DNA from: Candidatus Dojkabacteria bacterium UBA2022
Lineage (GTDB): Bacteria > Patescibacteriota > Dojkabacteria > SC72
DNA: 64,000 nt
Assembly: GCA_002335495.1 (NCBI GenBank)
Contig: DDBW01000006.1
Span: 4,701 to 68,700, forward strand
Reading direction: 5' to 3'
Part shown: one piece after another, positions 8,269-16,845 of the stretch
How positions within the stretch are numbered: position 1 is the stretch's first letter
Layout of the letters: each line of letters begins with the position of its first letter
Translations under genes and position numbers: made by a program
Notes under the pieces: model-generated
The model's input: the letters and a program-made list of their open reading frames with translations, nothing else
Database searches by the model: none
Told to the model about the DNA's origin: nothing

Positions 8269-9615
8269 ATGGTATATTTATATATGTTTTATTCAAGAGT
8301 TTACCACAGTATAGCTATTCTTGCGCTTCTCTTTTTTCTTTTAATTTCACCCTTGAAAGTTCTTGCCCACAGTGCGGATACTTCTACCTATGCAATAATT
8401 ACAATTCCTGAGAAAGCCGAGGAGTTGTTTAATGTATCTATTACAATTCCTGCTCCGTTACTTATGCTTGTTTTAGATGAGAAACTTGATACCCAGAACC
8501 CAGCAGAGGTTAAGTTTCAAAATTATAGGGAGGATATCTCAAACTATATATCAGATAATTTTAGAATCTTAAGTGGAGGAGAGTTATGTTCTGTCTCTGA
8601 AAATACGATTCCTGAACAGGATCAGAATAATGTGTTGTTTGGTACCGGTTTGATGGTTGAAAATAAATATAAGTGCGAAAAGGATGGTGAAGTTGTAATT
8701 GAAAATACTATGTTTGTGGATAGACTTCATCACACTAATTCGATTACCATCTACAAAGGCTCAACCGAAAACCTTTTGCAGGCCTCACTCCTTACTAAGG
8801 ACGTAACAAGTTTGCAGGTTGGTAATGCTGAAGTTAAGGAGGTAAAAAATGATAGTCAGAAAGCAGATTGGATTTCGAAGTTAACGTCTCAAATAGGGGA
8901 GGTCTCCCTTTTCCCATTGATGGGTATTGTATTTCTGCTTGGTCTACTTCACACCTTAGAGGCAGGGCATAGCAAAACAATCCTAGGTGGGATGTTGGTT
9001 GATAGAAAAGTGGATATCAAACAGGCGATGGGGTATATAACAATATTTACAGTGACTCATATCGCTGATATTGTTCTTATCGGTATCATTTTCTTAGTTG
9101 CAAATTCCTTTGTTGATGTGTATTCGCAACTCCCTTATCTTCAAATATTCTCCCTCTATGCTCTTATGTTTATCTCTTTCTATCTGTTATTGAAGGCGGT
9201 GGTGGAATTGATCAAAGAGGGTATTCATAAGTACCAGCATAAGCATAACCATGAGCATCACCACCATCATGAACATGATCATGAGCATGAGCATGAGCAC
9301 GGACATACTCATGCGGAGTATGATTCAAATACAAGTTTTGGAAAGCAGCTTCTAATGGGTTTTGTCGCCGGTCTAGCTCCTTGTCTATTTGGCTGGACTA
9401 TATTTATGGCTGTGCTTTCAACGAGAAATATATGGGCATTATTTCCAGTAATTATTTCTTTCGGACTTGGAATATTTCTTGCTCTTACAATATTTGCTTT
9501 GATAGTTCTTCGGCTTAAAAAGAGCGTACTTAAAGAAGGCAGTATTATTTCTCATCTTTCTCCAATACTTTCCTCTCTAATCCTCTTTATATACAGTTTA
9601 ACTCAGATACTATAG
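8269..9615 (+). CDS. NicO/RcnA-type nickel/cobalt (metal) exporter with His-rich loop
   Basis: About 448 residues from ATG 8269; ATG 8284 is also possible. A signal peptide or anchor ends near V-L-A-H-S, followed by an extracytoplasmic domain (about 40-205) with a Cys pair. Then comes a six-helix membrane domain of the NicO family (L-L-H-T-L-E-A-G-H-S-K-T and A-G-L-A-P-C-L-F-G). Between helices lies a long cytoplasmic His/Glu tract (9229-9315) of the kind that sequesters Ni2+, Co2+ or Zn2+ before export. No metal-responsive regulator adjoins it. Confidence 0.85.
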   Translation: MVYLYMFYSRVYHSIAILALLFFLLISPLKVLAHSADTSTYAIITIPEKAEELFNVSITIPAPLLMLVLDEKLDTQNPAEVKFQNYREDISNYISDNFRILSGGELCSVSENTIPEQDQNNVLFGTGLMVENKYKCEKDGEVVIENTMFVDRLHHTNSITIYKGSTENLLQASLLTKDVTSLQVGNAEVKEVKNDSQKADWISKLTSQIGEVSLFPLMGIVFLLGLLHTLEAGHSKTILGGMLVDRKVDIKQAMGYITIFTVTHIADIVLIGIIFLVANSFVDVYSQLPYLQIFSLYALMFISFYLLLKAVVELIKEGIHKYQHKHNHEHHHHHEHDHEHEHEHGHTHAEYDSNTSFGKQLLMGFVAGLAPCLFGWTIFMAVLSTRNIWALFPVIISFGLGIFLALTIFALIVLRLKKSVLKEGSIISHLSPILSSLILFIYSLTQIL

Positions 9616-10034
9616 TGGAGGATTTGGTATTAGTCCGTCTTACCAATATAGAGTTTGATAAGGTTTTAAACATGGGGGTAGGGGAGGTATTTAATCATGT
9701 TAATTTGCTTCATGGGGCTACAATGATGAGGGTTGATTCAAGTAAATTTCAGTATGGTATTAGGATTGTTAAAAACGGTGTTTACGGCAATGGCGATGCA
9801 GTTAATACTCCCCCAGAACTCGATTACAGTAAACTAATTAAGTTGGAGTTATTAAATATTAAGGATGGGTTTGAGGTTAAAGGTAATTATGATTTTGAGA
9901 ACCTACTACTACATGACGATAGAGGAATCGTTGAATCATTGTATGCAAGGTACCATCCGGTTATAGGAATTACTAAAGGAGAGCTTTTAGATATGAAATT
10001 TTATGTAAGGAGGTTTAGAATACTAGCCTTTTAG
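9615..10034 (+). CDS. Hypothetical protein, GTG start overlapping the exporter stop
   Basis: 139 residues starting at GTG 9615, which shares its G with the TAG of the metal exporter, so translation is probably coupled. Mixed alpha/beta composition, no membrane segment, signal peptide or known motif. The overlap arrangement and the intact frame are the evidence that it is real. Function unknown. Confidence 0.5.
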   Translation: MEDLVLVRLTNIEFDKVLNMGVGEVFNHVNLLHGATMMRVDSSKFQYGIRIVKNGVYGNGDAVNTPPELDYSKLIKLELLNIKDGFEVKGNYDFENLLLHDDRGIVESLYARYHPVIGITKGELLDMKFYVRRFRILAF

Positions 10035-10400
10035 TGCCTCTTTAAATGCGGTTTGTATGGCTCCTTCTTCCTCTGGTGTTACAGGTTCAATACTTAATAG
10101 ATCAAACCATGTTTTACTATTCTCCCAATGTTCTTGAATCGTTGTTGCGAGTGTCCAAGCGTTCTCTCTGGCTCCCTTTGCAAACTCTCGGGCTCTTGTA
10201 TGTAAGCCTAAATCTTCAAATGAATATACCGTTTCATCCCTCATTATCACATTGAAAGATCTGGCAGTCGATATCTGTGTGTCACGTACTTTTGCCACTT
10301 CGTCATTACCATCAAACACAATATGACTTTTATCCTTATATCCATCGGCCCAAAAGGCTGACTCTTTCACATTTTTCAACTGGTAATTTGGACGCACCAT
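10023..10400 (-). CDS. Hypothetical cytoplasmic protein
   Basis: 125 residues, hydrophilic, with an aromatic N-terminal half (F-W-A-D-G-Y, F-D-G-N-D-E) and a helical C-terminal half. No family is recognised. It overlaps the convergent upstream gene by 12 bases, which is common in this window. Confidence 0.5.
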   Translation of the reverse strand: MVRPNYQLKNVKESAFWADGYKDKSHIVFDGNDEVAKVRDTQISTARSFNVIMRDETVYSFEDLGLHTRAREFAKGARENAWTLATTIQEHWENSKTWFDLLSIEPVTPEEEGAIQTAFKEALKG

Positions 10401-10513
10401 ATTTAATATATCCTATAGTTAATTGTTTGATATTCTCTCATCCTAAACCTCTTTCTGTCAAATATATGGTGGTATAATAAATACAAAGGTTTAAATTTAT
10501 AATTTCTTCTCAT

Positions 10514-11494
10514 ATGAAAATCTCTTTAACTGAACTACAAGAATTAGTTAATAAAGCTCTTGTTAAATATGGATATAACGATGAAGAGGTGAAGGTGTTA
10601 AGTGAGATTTTAATGTATGCCCAGATGCGAGGAAATAATCAAGGAATAGTAAAGCTTATTGGAAATGGAATTCCAAAGAATATGAATGGGAAACCGTATG
10701 AAGTAGTTAAAGATACTCCAGTATCTGCTTTGGTTAATGGAAACTACACCCATGCAATGGTTGTTATGGATGCCATAACTGACCTTGCCATTGAAAAAGC
10801 TAAAGCATCGGGAATTGGAATTGTAGGGAATAATAATACTGCTGAGTCAACTGGAGCAATTGGCTACTATGCTTCAAAAATAGCAAAAGCTGGATTTATA
10901 GGTCTTGCATTCTCATCTGCACCTTTCCAAACTACTGCTCCTCACGGTTCTACGGAGGCTCTTTTTTGTACTAATCCTCTCGCATACGCAATTCCAATGG
11001 AAGATGGAGAGATAGTTTTTGATATGACAACCTCTGCTGTTGCATACTACGGCCTTATAGAAGCGAAAACACAGGGTACTCTTCTTGCTGATAATTATGG
11101 GTATGATGCTGATGGTAATGACACAAATGACCCTGTAAAGATAATGGGTGGAGCTATTAAAACAATGGCAGGCCATAAAGGTTCTGGTCTGGCACTTCTA
11201 GTTCAGGTTCTTGCTGGATCATTGGTAGGAGCAGAATCATTCAATTCAAGTAGCGACAATGGTGGAAATTTGGTTATTGCTATTGATCCTAACATTCTTT
11301 CTCAGAGTGATGATTTTAAAAAGGATGTTACAAATATTGTAAAGAGAATTAAGAGCTCAAAACCTGTAAATACTGAAAATGAGGTTATGTATCCAGGCGA
11401 AAGAGGGAATCAAGCTACAAAGAACGTTATAGACTCAGGATATATTGAAGTCGAAGATAATCTTCTTAATGAATTAAAGAAGGTAGTAGGGTAG
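10514..11494 (+). CDS. Malate/lactate dehydrogenase family (Ldh2/YlbC fold), atypical active site
   Basis: 326 residues matching the NAD(P)-dependent Ldh2-type fold: M-R-G-N-N-Q-G-I, G-A-I-G-Y-Y-A-S-K-I-A, A-P-H-G-S-T-E-A-L, T-N-P-L-A-Y-A-I-P, F-D-M-T-T-S-A-V-A and A-G-H-K-G-S-G-L-A-L. Family members reduce 2-oxoacids. The S-H-G motif near the N-terminus is N-Q-G here, and the usual S-x-H-x-G is A-E-S-T-G, so the conserved catalytic histidines are missing. The fold is secure; the reaction is not. About 20 residues shorter than typical. Confidence 0.75.
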   Translation: MKISLTELQELVNKALVKYGYNDEEVKVLSEILMYAQMRGNNQGIVKLIGNGIPKNMNGKPYEVVKDTPVSALVNGNYTHAMVVMDAITDLAIEKAKASGIGIVGNNNTAESTGAIGYYASKIAKAGFIGLAFSSAPFQTTAPHGSTEALFCTNPLAYAIPMEDGEIVFDMTTSAVAYYGLIEAKTQGTLLADNYGYDADGNDTNDPVKIMGGAIKTMAGHKGSGLALLVQVLAGSLVGAESFNSSSDNGGNLVIAIDPNILSQSDDFKKDVTNIVKRIKSSKPVNTENEVMYPGERGNQATKNVIDSGYIEVEDNLLNELKKVVG

Positions 11495-11566
11495 AGACGA
11501 AAAGGTAGATCTCACTCTTGTGTTTATAGTGTCCTGTAGTTTACTGCCATGTAGAGATATAATTGC

Positions 11567-11961
11567 ATGCACATGATAGACGCATTGTTACAAAATCAAA
11601 ACATAATTGAAACCGCGGTAGAGGAATACCAGTTTTAATTGATACTGGGGAAAAATATGTTATTGGCCAAATTGCTCATGTTAATCACCTCTTCGCTGCT
11701 ATTGAATTGCCTAAAGGTCCTTCTTCCTCTGACTATGCAGATATACTTTCCAATACACTCTATGCACTCCCATTCAAATATAGGGGAGTACGAATGGATC
11801 AGTTATCAGATCACGCTTTAGATAATCTTTTTGCAGAACTCTTTGATAATCTTGACGATGATTTAAGAGTTGATTTACATAGTATTGCTTTTGATTTATC
11901 TACATCACCTGCAATATCGGATGGATATGCAAAACAGTTGGACAGAATTTTAAGTCTTTAA
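11567..11961 (+). pseudogene. Frameshifted gene of unknown function
   Basis: A start at 11567 (or 11573) begins M-H-M-I-D-A-L-L-Q-N-Q-N in frame 2 and stops at 11636-11638. The next frame is open from 11611 and reads R-G-I-P-V-L-I-D-T-G-E-K-Y-V-I-G, then continues as a normal-looking protein to 11961. A single-base slip between about 11611 and 11636 would join them into one protein of roughly 130 residues. TATAAT at 11558-11563 lies just before the first start. No family recognised. It could be a decayed gene, a sequencing error or a programmed shift. Confidence 0.5.
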
Positions 11962-12047
11962 TAATTGCTTTCCCCCTACCTCCTTCACCAACACTTCACT
12001 CATAGTGATGTAGTATGAGCTATATTTAAATTAATTCATTTATTCTA

Positions 12048-12563
12048 ATGAATAAAAAGAATTTAACTATGGCCGCAATCGCAGTTACTTCTTCTCTTGT
12101 ACTCTTTGGAAGTATTTACGGAGGAAAGATCTACGCTGAATCAGCAGATAGTACAATACAAGATACCTTTATATCTACCCTTGCTCAGAAACTGGGAGTT
12201 ACAGAAGAGAAAGTTGAAACGGCTCTAACTGAAACCCGTGAGGTTATCCATGAAGAAAGAGAAACCGCACGCGAAGCTGCAATCGCTACTGCTTTAGAAA
12301 ATGGAGACCTAACTCAAAAAGAGGTCGATATTCTAAACGCTATGCACGAAATACGTGAGGAAATTAGAACCAAAGCTTTACAAGCAGGTGAAAGACCTCA
12401 AAGACCAGGATCTCTAGTTGATATGGTCGATGAGTTAAATGAGGCTGGAATAAAGGTTACAGAGGAAGAATTAGATGCCCTTCACGAGAAAATTCAAGAA
12501 CTTGATCTTGGATTTGGAAGAAGAGGAGAGGGCCGTGGAATGGGTATGCATATGGGAATGTAA
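12048..12563 (+). CDS. Secreted helical protein with Met/His-rich tail
   Basis: 171 residues. The N-terminal signal peptide (about 1-31, cleavage after I-Y-A) is followed by amphipathic helices (Q-K-L-G-V-T-E-E-K-V and K-E-V-D-I-L-N-A-M-H) and a tail G-M-G-M-H-M-G-M that could bind soft metals such as copper. It resembles Spy/CpxP or YckD-type envelope stress proteins in layout only. It stands 19 bases upstream of a response regulator/sensor kinase pair and is probably co-transcribed, as an accessory sensor or chaperone. Confidence 0.6.
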   Translation: MNKKNLTMAAIAVTSSLVLFGSIYGGKIYAESADSTIQDTFISTLAQKLGVTEEKVETALTETREVIHEERETAREAAIATALENGDLTQKEVDILNAMHEIREEIRTKALQAGERPQRPGSLVDMVDELNEAGIKVTEEELDALHEKIQELDLGFGRRGEGRGMGMHMGM

Positions 12564-12582
12564 TTAAGGTATATAATATGCT

Positions 12583-13239
12583 ATGAAGGTCTTAATTGTT
12601 GAAGACGAAAAAGCATTAAGAACTCCTATGAGAAAGTTCCTCGAAAAGAGGAACTTCTCAGTGGAGGAGGCAGAAGATGGAGCAACGGCTCTATCTTTAG
12701 TCGCTACAGAAACCTATGACTGTATTCTACTCGACCTTAATCTCCCTGAGATAGATGGTATTACCGTTGCTAAAAAAATCAGAGAAGAGTCCCACACTCC
12801 AATTATTATGGTTACTGCAAGATCCCAGGTATATAATAAGCTGGAGGGATTTGAAGCCGGAACGGACGATTACATTACCAAGCCTTTTGATTTAAATGAG
12901 TTGGTTGCCCGAATTGATGCGTTAATAAGGAGGAGTAGTACTAATAAAGAGGTTGAATTGAGGTTCGGAAAGGGTCTTCTTGATGTAAATAAAAATGTTA
13001 TAAGCATTGGTAGAAAGGAAGTGCTTCTTTCAAATAAAGAAACTGCACTTCTCGAGTACTTTATTCGAAACAAGGGAAGAGTTATCTCAGCTGAAGAGCT
13101 CTTAGAACACATATGGGGAAGGGACGTTGATATGTTTTCCGATACTGTAAAAACTCACATCAAGACTTTAAGATCAAAGATAGATCCGAAGAAGAATTTA
13201 ATTAAGACAATTAGAGGGAAAGGGTATTTATATGAATAG
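12583..13239 (+). CDS. OmpR-family response regulator
   Basis: 218 residues. The receiver domain (1-120) has the acidic pair E7-D8, phosphoacceptor D51 in I-L-L-D-L-N-L-P, T in M-V-T-A-R and K in I-T-K-P-F. A winged-helix DNA-binding domain (about 125-218) ends with V-K-T-H-I-K-T-L-R-S-K and I-R-G-K-G-Y-L-Y. It overlaps the sensor kinase by 8 bases, so the two are translationally coupled. The likely target includes its own operon with the secreted Met/His-tail protein. Confidence 0.93.
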   Translation: MKVLIVEDEKALRTPMRKFLEKRNFSVEEAEDGATALSLVATETYDCILLDLNLPEIDGITVAKKIREESHTPIIMVTARSQVYNKLEGFEAGTDDYITKPFDLNELVARIDALIRRSSTNKEVELRFGKGLLDVNKNVISIGRKEVLLSNKETALLEYFIRNKGRVISAEELLEHIWGRDVDMFSDTVKTHIKTLRSKIDPKKNLIKTIRGKGYLYE

Positions 13240-14371
13240 TGAAATTAGTTTTATTAAATCTATTAAGTTCAAACTTGCTATTTGGTATTCAACTCTACTA
13301 TTTATCTTCTCAATTGGCTTTGTATTCATTTTAAACATAATTGCCGTTAAATATATTGAGAATCAGCCTGCGTTTCCACAGCCGGTGGGTATGTTTAGGC
13401 GTGGAGCAATTGTTAGAGAAATCACTGAGACTGAAAGACTCCTTTTGCACGAAGCTCGTATGAAGGATCTTGAAAATTTCAGGGAACTCTCTTTCTACTC
13501 AATCATCCCTATCGTGCTACTTAGTTTTGTGGGTGGTTACGTTATTGCTGATAGGAACTTGAGTCCTTTGGAAAAACTAAATGCGGAAATGAGAAGAAGA
13601 AATGTGGGTGATCTTTCAACTTCAATTGAGTTTAAGGATAGGGGGGATGAGATCTCCGAACTCATGAATAGTTTCAATGCTATGTCTGAACGTATACACA
13701 GAACTTTTGAATCGCAAAAGGAGTTTGTTGAAAATGTATCGCATGAAATCAAAACTCCATTGGCAATTATTCAGGCTAATTTAGATTCCGCCCTGGAGGA
13801 TAAAAAGATATCTAGGGATGAATTGGAAGATATTTTAAATGAGTCAAAAAAGTCTGTAAAAACGATGAATCATCTAACGGAGGATCTCCTCCTTCTCTCT
13901 GTTTTGCAACATGATATTGCTAAGGAAAAGGTTAGTATTAAGGATATCCTGGATAGTTGTGCTAGTGATGTGAAGAAGATTGCTAATGGGTTTGAAATTA
14001 ACATTAACAGTAATGGAAAGGATGTCATGGTATACGGAAATAGTATGTTGCTTAGCCGGGCTATTTCAAATATCTTGGAGAACGCTGTTAAATACTCAGG
14101 TGGGAGGATTATTACAGTTAAGGTTGGTAGTAGCGACCAAAAAGACGTTGTTATTTCTATAGCTGACGATGGGGTTGGTATTCCAAAGGAACAGAGAAAG
14201 AAGATTTTTGAGAGATTCTATAGATTAGATAAAGGGAGGTCTAGGAAAGAGGGAGGTAGAGGACTTGGGCTTGCTATTACGAGTGAAATAATCAAGAACC
14301 ATGGAGGTAGTATAAAGGTTGTAGATAGTGAGAAGGGGGCTGAGTTTGAAATTAGGCTTGAGAGTGCTTAG
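13232..14371 (+). CDS. Two-component sensor histidine kinase (HAMP, HisKA, HATPase)
   Basis: 379 residues. Transmembrane helices at about 14-40 and 88-106 enclose an extracytoplasmic loop of only about 47 residues. A HAMP linker (about 107-158) leads to HisKA with phosphoacceptor H171 in V-S-H-E-I-K-T-P-L, then HATPase_c with an N-box (I-L-E-N-A-V-K-Y-S), G1 (D-D-G-V-G-I-P) and G2 (G-R-G-L-G-L-A-I). The short sensor loop fits sensing through an accessory protein or the membrane rather than a large ligand pocket. Confidence 0.93.
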   Translation: MNSEISFIKSIKFKLAIWYSTLLFIFSIGFVFILNIIAVKYIENQPAFPQPVGMFRRGAIVREITETERLLLHEARMKDLENFRELSFYSIIPIVLLSFVGGYVIADRNLSPLEKLNAEMRRRNVGDLSTSIEFKDRGDEISELMNSFNAMSERIHRTFESQKEFVENVSHEIKTPLAIIQANLDSALEDKKISRDELEDILNESKKSVKTMNHLTEDLLLLSVLQHDIAKEKVSIKDILDSCASDVKKIANGFEININSNGKDVMVYGNSMLLSRAISNILENAVKYSGGRIITVKVGSSDQKDVVISIADDGVGIPKEQRKKIFERFYRLDKGRSRKEGGRGLGLAITSEIIKNHGGSIKVVDSEKGAEFEIRLESA

Positions 14372-14912
14372 TTGTCAGTTCGACTGCGACCTTTTCAATA
14401 ACAGCCTCGAAGTTATTTGAAGTATCATAATAGTTAATTCCGGAACTTTTACAGATTTCATAAATACTATTACTTCTTCTTATCCAACTTGCTATCCATT
14501 CCTTTAGTTGAGTTTCCTCAATATCATAGGTCCATTCTGCTTCACTTGGGTTTTCTCTTATATCAAATAACTTCTTTTCAGGGGTTGTATCTTTATATCC
14601 CAGGAAACAAATTTTTACATATTCATAGTCTTTTATTGTTGCAAGGTCTTCTGGATTAAAGTTTGTTCCCTCCATTACATAATCGCTTTTATACCATCTA
14701 TATTCTTCCATTATCCCTTTAAAGAATGGCCATAGTATCGGAGTCTTATCTCTATCACGCATGTCTTCCTGTATACCAAGTTGCGGATAGGCCTTTCCAA
14801 GAGCGTCCCTTAGAATATCGGTTGAGATATATGGAATAGAGTACTTTCTGTTAAGTAACTTTGCTAACTGGCTCTTACCACTTCTGGGTACTCCGGATAT
14901 TACATATAGCAT
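14352..14912 (-). CDS. P-loop kinase-like protein
   Basis: 186 residues. Walker A is at the N-terminus (G-V-P-R-S-G-K-S-Q), followed by a Y-I-S-T-D-I-L-R-D-A-L segment as in shikimate kinase or zeta-toxin-like small kinases, and an acidic lid (E-N-P-S-E-A-E-W). It probably phosphorylates a small molecule, which cannot be named. Its start lies 1 base after the TGA of the ASCH-domain gene, so the two form an operon. It overlaps the sensor kinase 3' end by 20 bases. Confidence 0.75.
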   Translation of the reverse strand: MLYVISGVPRSGKSQLAKLLNRKYSIPYISTDILRDALGKAYPQLGIQEDMRDRDKTPILWPFFKGIMEEYRWYKSDYVMEGTNFNPEDLATIKDYEYVKICFLGYKDTTPEKKLFDIRENPSEAEWTYDIEETQLKEWIASWIRRSNSIYEICKSSGINYYDTSNNFEAVIEKVAVELTTKHSQA

Positions 14913-14913
14913 C

Positions 14914-15246
14914 TCAGTATATTCTTTTTATTTTAAATCTTATCACTTTTACCTCTGTATCTTTATCTACTCTATCTCCATAGTATGCTTTGTAGCTTTC
15001 GAGGGCATCTTCTACAGGTTCATGTCCTTCGTAGTCCTCCGGTTGTAGCGTCGAAATAGTTCTTACATTTACTTTCTCAATTATGGCTTCTCCGAACTCT
15101 GTAATAATTTCTCCATCTCTAGTTGCTAGAATAATCTCATCATTCTCAGACAGATCTTTATCGTCAAATATTCTCCATGTGACATTTTTCAACCCTTGTT
15201 TTACAAGCTGCGTTAATTCGGGAGTGAATTTTACAGTTTTCTTCAT
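14914..15246 (-). CDS. ASCH-domain protein
   Basis: 110 residues, nearly all one ASCH domain: K-N-V-T-W-R near position 20 matches the conserved K-x-x-T-x-R of the family, followed by D-E-I-I-L-A-T-R and a C-terminal strand. ASCH domains have a PUA-like beta-barrel and bind RNA or modified nucleosides; some hydrolyse N4-acetylcytidine. Ends in TGA directly before the kinase-like gene. Confidence 0.75.
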   Translation of the reverse strand: MKKTVKFTPELTQLVKQGLKNVTWRIFDDKDLSENDEIILATRDGEIITEFGEAIIEKVNVRTISTLQPEDYEGHEPVEDALESYKAYYGDRVDKDTEVKVIRFKIKRIY

Positions 15247-15325
15247 ATCAGTACTTTATTCAAAATACTGTACCTAGTCAAATAAATTGAGTATTATTAC
15301 CTAAATAATATTGAATATATCTACA

Positions 15326-15961
15326 ATGAAACTACTTCTAACTTCAATTGGAATATGTAACGACACACTGGATAGAGAACTTGAGAGTTTAGTTGGAAAA
15401 TCCAAATTAGATATCAAAATTGGTGTTGTTTGCACAGCGGGTCTTGTTGAAGGAGGAAGCAAAGATGTATTTCTTGATTCAATGAACAACCTTAGGAAAT
15501 ATGGGTACAGATGGATTGATATTATGGATATATCCAATCCTAACCATGACTGGAAAAGCAGGTTATCACAATGTGATGTTATTTATGTCTCAGGTGGAAA
15601 TACTTTCTTTCTAATGGATCAGTGTAGAAAGGTTGGATTTGACCAGTGGCTGAAGGATAATATTGAGAATCATGTCTATGTGGGAGTTAGTGCAGGGTCT
15701 ATTACTGTAGGAAAGTCTGTTGAGATTGCTACGGTTGAACCTGCTGATGATAATTTTGTAGGAATGGCTGACTTTACGGGTATGGGACTTGTCCCTTTTA
15801 ACCTCTCTCCTCACTCCCCAGATATGGTTAGTTATGAGAGCAACGAAGAGTATCAGAAGAAAGATGGAGGAGTATTATATGCATATGATGAGCAGAGTGC
15901 AGTTAAGGTTGAGGGAGATAGTACTGAGATTGTTGGAGGAGGGAAAATCTTTAGTTTGTAG
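15326..15961 (+). CDS. Peptidase E (S51 family) serine peptidase
   Basis: About 211 residues from ATG 15326, preferred to TTG 15311. Class-I glutamine-amidotransferase-like fold with S-G-G-N-T-F-F-L, nucleophile Ser in V-G-V-S-A-G-S-I and a late His in L-S-P-H-S, all typical of S51 dipeptidase E and cyanophycinase relatives. Dipeptidase E cleaves Asp-Xaa dipeptides. The end overlaps the convergent DUF1801 gene by 11 bases. Confidence 0.85.
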   Translation: MKLLLTSIGICNDTLDRELESLVGKSKLDIKIGVVCTAGLVEGGSKDVFLDSMNNLRKYGYRWIDIMDISNPNHDWKSRLSQCDVIYVSGGNTFFLMDQCRKVGFDQWLKDNIENHVYVGVSAGSITVGKSVEIATVEPADDNFVGMADFTGMGLVPFNLSPHSPDMVSYESNEEYQKKDGGVLYAYDEQSAVKVEGDSTEIVGGGKIFSL

Positions 15962-16301
15962 ATTCTTCCTTCACTCTAAATCTTACTATCTTTTTTATTA
16001 ATTCAATAGGGAAGGGTTTATTATGTGGGAATTGTACGGCTCCTTTACTGGTAGTATATGGTTTCAACTCTTTTTCAAAAGCCTTTATCCCTGATGGGAT
16101 AGGGTAGAAGCCAATATGATTTTTATACCCTGCAAAGTGTACTAAGTTTCTTTTTAGCTTATACGTGGGCATTTGGTATCCAATTGTTTCAGTGGCTTCT
16201 GGAACGAGGCCCTTAATGGTTTCTCTGAGTAGAATTAATCTCTCTTTTACCTCTCCTTCAAACTGTGAAATATACTCATCTACATTTGTAATCTTATTCA
16301 T
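15951..16301 (-). CDS. DUF1801/YdhG-like protein
   Basis: 116 residues from the start M-N-K-I-T-N-V-D-E-Y at 16301; the frame stays open further upstream but without family similarity. Signatures are L-R-E-T-I-K-G-L-V-P-E-A-T-E-T-I-G-Y, M-P-T-Y-K and H-I-G-F-Y-P-I-P-S-G, as in the YdhG/DUF1801 family (frataxin-like fold, proposed iron handling). Cytoplasmic. Confidence 0.8.
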   Translation of the reverse strand: MNKITNVDEYISQFEGEVKERLILLRETIKGLVPEATETIGYQMPTYKLKRNLVHFAGYKNHIGFYPIPSGIKAFEKELKPYTTSKGAVQFPHNKPFPIELIKKIVRFRVKEESTN

Positions 16302-16347
16302 ATCTACATCATACCATAAGTGGACTATAGGGTGTATAATTAACCCT

Positions 16348-16845
16348 ATGGTAAGAGGAAGATTTGAAGAAAATTTAAATGTATCACAGGACGTTGCTCT
16401 CGCTATCGAGGTTTGGGTCACACGAACTGACCATCTTATTATTCCTGATCCTCAATGGGGGAGAATTTTAAAAGGTGCAGAAATTGATTCTGCCTGTGAA
16501 CCCATTGTAGAAAAGATTCGGGATCAATTTTATTTAGAGGGCTTAACGTCGTCTGTGGCTATTGGAGTTATGGAAGCGGGGGCATTCCACCCACCATTTA
16601 TTCGTAATGTGGCAGGAGTACCAAATGCAGTGAGGGTTTATAAAATACTCGCAGGAGGTTTTACCTGTTTACAAGATAGGGTTGCTACTTATATGGATTC
16701 ATCTTCTGATGTTATATGTATCGGCAATGGAGATGTGTTCTCATTTAAAGCTGGGGATATAGGATGTGTATATACAATTGTAGATTTCCCGGCTTTTTCA
16801 CTGGAGTACGATGCTAACGATATTACATCTGAATTAGCAACCTAA
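16348..16845 (+). CDS. Hypothetical protein
   Basis: 165 residues from ATG 16348; upstream codons in the frame overlap the divergent DUF1801 gene and are not used. Features include D-P-Q-W-G-R-I-L-K-G-A-E, G-A-F-H-P-P-F-I-R-N and a C-terminal half rich in strands with two Cys. No family recognised. It overlaps the convergent methyltransferase by 4 bases. Confidence 0.5.
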   Translation: MVRGRFEENLNVSQDVALAIEVWVTRTDHLIIPDPQWGRILKGAEIDSACEPIVEKIRDQFYLEGLTSSVAIGVMEAGAFHPPFIRNVAGVPNAVRVYKILAGGFTCLQDRVATYMDSSSDVICIGNGDVFSFKAGDIGCVYTIVDFPAFSLEYDANDITSELAT

